Source: Anarhynchus alexandrinus
Lineage: Eukaryota > Chordata > Aves > Charadriiformes > Charadriidae
Assembly (NCBI GenBank): GCA_008711295.1
Contig: VUYV01000015.1
Span: forward strand, 3,988,786-4,052,785
Reading direction: 5' to 3'
Length of the DNA stretch: 64,000 nucleotides
Made by a program: the position numbers and the translations under genes
The notes under the pieces: model-generated
What the model was told of the DNA's origin: nothing
The model's input: the letters and a program-made list of their open reading frames with translations, nothing else
Database searches by the model: none
In this document: positions 62,101 through 64,000 of the stretch, piece after piece
How the letters are laid out: each line of letters opens with the position of its first letter
Position numbering within the stretch: the first letter of the stretch is position 1

Positions 62101-62590
62101 GCTTCACCTTTTCAGAATAAAAGACTCTTGACATAGCTTTACTTTTTGTGTCTTCCACTTTATCTCTATAAATCTGCTGAAATGAATGACACTGTAACAC
62201 TGTGGAGTATTTGACTTTCCTACCATTAAATTTTGGTAATCACTTGATAAATCTCCTATAAAATATAGCTATGTCCCTAAAAATGATGTTGGCTTAAAAA
62301 ATCTCTAATCTTTCCTCCCTTCATGTTTCTTTCTCTGTTACTGGAATATATATTTAAGGATGTGGATTTTTTTTTTTCTTGTGGTTTGGGGGATTTAAGT
62401 AACGACTTGTTAATTATGATCACAGAACCCTTCTTTGTACTATGAGGCTTCAGTCAACAAATAAAACTTTCTTTTTTTTTCCTGTAATCACTTTACTCTA
62501 AGTGCTGGAGCTTAGAAATACAAACAAACCGGGAGGGGGGGGAAAGGAGCCCACAAACCAAACCACCACCCTCCAAGTATTACAAACTTG
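56180..62590. other. Unannotated AT-rich DNA
   Basis: No gene is recognised. Simple sequence includes T/G runs at 57028-57080, (TTTTG)4-5 at 57101-57124, T or A runs at 57887-57922 and 61575-61600, and (TA)n at 61011-61020. The frames over these runs are artefacts. Confidence 0.5.
60748..60815. repeat. Possible ancient amniote repeat fragment
   Basis: TGAAAAATAGGCACCTCATC, then TTGCCTAGATTCCCTCTGTAG and TCAATGGAG, recall the dispersed amniote motif AGGTGCCTAACTCCC...TCAATGGGAGTTAGG. The similarity is short and by eye. Confidence 0.25.
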
Positions 62591-62597
62591 AAATAAA

Positions 62598-63077
62598 ATG
62601 CAGACAGCTGGGAACAGATTCTCAGCAAAGTCAATGCAATGTTTGCCTAGAGGAGAAGTTAGGGTCAGCTCTGTAGACTTCTTGGAACAGACCTTCCATC
62701 AGTGTAAACTGACACATCTCCACCAAAGTCAATTTACACCAAACAAAATCTCCTTCCTTCTTTATTTTACTTCACCCATCTTTGCATTGCAGCGCTGCTG
62801 CCGACAGAGCCCAGTGGTGAAAAACAGCAGGAGCCACCTTACAGAAGCTTTTGTATATTTGCTGCTTAATGCCAAGTGCCTTTGGAGGTCTGGAAGAACA
62901 GCCCACTACTACAGGTCATTTGCACTCCTTTCTGTATCAGCAATAAATTTCAACACACAATTCTCTGCTGGGCAAACAAATAATAATAAAAAAGAGAGAG
63001 AGCAGTTTTCATTTCTCCGCTGTGTAGGTAATAGTCCTAGGACCAGGCCATTAGAGTTAGTTGGAAAAAGAAAGTAA
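62598..63077 (+). other. Longest non-transposon open frame (159 codons), probably not a gene
   Basis: A frame from ATG 62598 to a stop at 63075-63077 is open for 159 codons. The peptide includes CRQSPVVKNSRSHLTEAFVY and SAGQTNNNKKEREQ, and has no recognisable domain, signal or membrane segment. Its first third overlaps a likely ancient repeat (62697-62741, minus). The A-rich and GA-rich patch at 62983-63002 encodes the Asn/Lys run. I consider it most likely chance openness or conserved noncoding DNA. Confidence 0.15.
62697..62741 (-). repeat. Possible ancient amniote interspersed repeat
   Basis: Read on the minus strand, the segment gives GGTGTAAATTGACTTTGGTG, then GAGATGTGTCAGTTTACACTG. This parallels the dispersed motif TTGACTTCAATGGAGTTA...CAGTTTACACC, the same family type as suggested at 43134-43200. 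Confidence 0.35.
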
Positions 63078-64000
63078 AGGTCTTTCAAGCCTTTCCAAAG
63101 CTGACCACTGTGCTAGGACTTAATGCAGGCAGACAAAGCTGAACACTTCTTTGAAAATGCGATGTAAATAGTTGTACATTTAAAGCAATTTGCAGCTAAT
63201 ATATTTTCTTTCCTTTCTTCCTCATCTCTGATAAAAACAGGTTTGTTTTACTTAGCAATAAATGTAACTTGCTTCCCCTTCTCCTTCCTTTTCACTTTCC
63301 CCTTCTGATTTCTCTTTCCAGTTCTGCTTCCCTTTTCCCTTTTTGCTCCTTTCCCTTTTTTCTTCTTCCCCTGTTAAAATCAAAATCTTGGTTTATGGGC
63401 GAAGGAGAAACACACCTTATGTATGAAGATACAAATTTATTGTTAGTATAGTTGAAATTTTAACAGTATAATCCAAGAATAATTGTTAGTCCACATTGTA
63501 TTATTACAGAAAAGAAACAATAATAATAACATGATTAAAACTGTAATACACACAGTTTTTAGATTCTACCCCTTGTCCTGCTATTATGCTCACCCTTCCC
63601 TTACTCCTCTGAGTTCAAGGTTGATGGTTTCTTTCTGGTGGTGGTAGTAGTTGTGGCAGGGGATTACCGTGAGTTGTCAGCACCTGCAGGTCTTGGCCAA
63701 GAAGAATATCATGCTGATGTTGACGGTTTCTTCCTCCTCTCTCTAGGATGCACTTGGGGTCATTTTTACATGTTTCCAAACACTCTTTTCCAGCTTGCTC
63801 TTTCTTCATTAGTCTAACCTCCACGTGTAACCTGTGTAACCTCCATGTTACATGCTAATGTGCTATAGATGTTCCCTTTTAGGAATGTTAGGTACTACTT
63901 CTTTGTTCTCTGTGTTACCCCTAAAACTAGTTTCATCCAGCTCCAGGTTTGTGTTTCTTTAACTGACCATGGATGAGTTGTTTATAGCTGTGGGTTCTCC
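63078..64000. other. Unannotated DNA with pyrimidine tract
   Basis: A C/T-rich tract runs from 63271 to 63373 and underlies a spurious 60-codon frame. A 69-codon minus-strand frame at 63824-63615 is not recognised. A cluster of three AGGTTA motifs is listed separately. Confidence 0.5.
63815..63842 (-). promoter_or_regulatory. Triple AGGTTA half-site cluster with CACGTG
   Basis: On the minus strand, three AGGTTA hexamers lie in the same direction: AGGTTA, 3 nt, AGGTTA, 7 nt, AGGTTA. The 7-nt spacer contains an E-box CACGTG. AGGTTA is a variant of the AGGTCA nuclear-receptor half-site, and the 3-nt spacing is a DR3-like arrangement. The motifs could equally be a small local tandem duplication of TAACCT units. 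Confidence 0.25.

Overview
This 64 kb window looks like avian nuclear DNA from a gene-poor region, either an intergenic desert or a very long intron. It is AT-rich, with many homopolymer and short-unit runs. The only confidently identifiable elements are CR1 non-LTR retrotransposons with the bird-type 3' end (repeats of ATTCTATG) and the CR1 reverse-transcriptase C-terminal protein signature. The species cannot be fixed from the sequence. I find no confidently identifiable host protein-coding gene, no rRNA, tRNA or snRNA gene, and no CRISPR or bacterial-type feature. Most short open frames are chance frames in low-complexity or AT-rich DNA.

Layout. 1-6078: unannotated AT-rich DNA with a pure (CTTCT)10 microsatellite and a long purine tract. 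6079-7487: a nested transposon, where a plus-strand CR1 sits inside the 3' untranslated region of an older minus-strand CR1. 7488-31900: mostly unannotated, with one sized assembly gap inside a T run, isolated unknown bases, a CpG-enriched patch near 24.5 kb, several stretches that look like possible conserved noncoding DNA, and faint ancient repeats. 31905-32145: a CR1 remnant with a large internal deletion. 37.4-42.2 kb: the region most worth checking for genuine coding sequence. It holds a plus-strand open segment with good splice-like edges (38885-39325) and a minus-strand segment that resembles a terminal exon (42209-41869). It also holds a 58-59 bp duplication straddling a single N, which is probably an assembly artefact. 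46468-47462: a near-complete CR1 3' half with one in-frame stop and a destroyed catalytic motif. 47463-64000: unannotated except an old CR1 tail at 55977-56174, a GC-rich 47-bp-period repeat at 50.4 kb, ancient repeat fossils, and a triple AGGTTA motif near the right edge.

I did not find a clear new biological system. The strongest structural observations are the seamless CR1-into-CR1 insertion, the probable false duplication at the N, and the two unidentified candidate exons on opposite strands.
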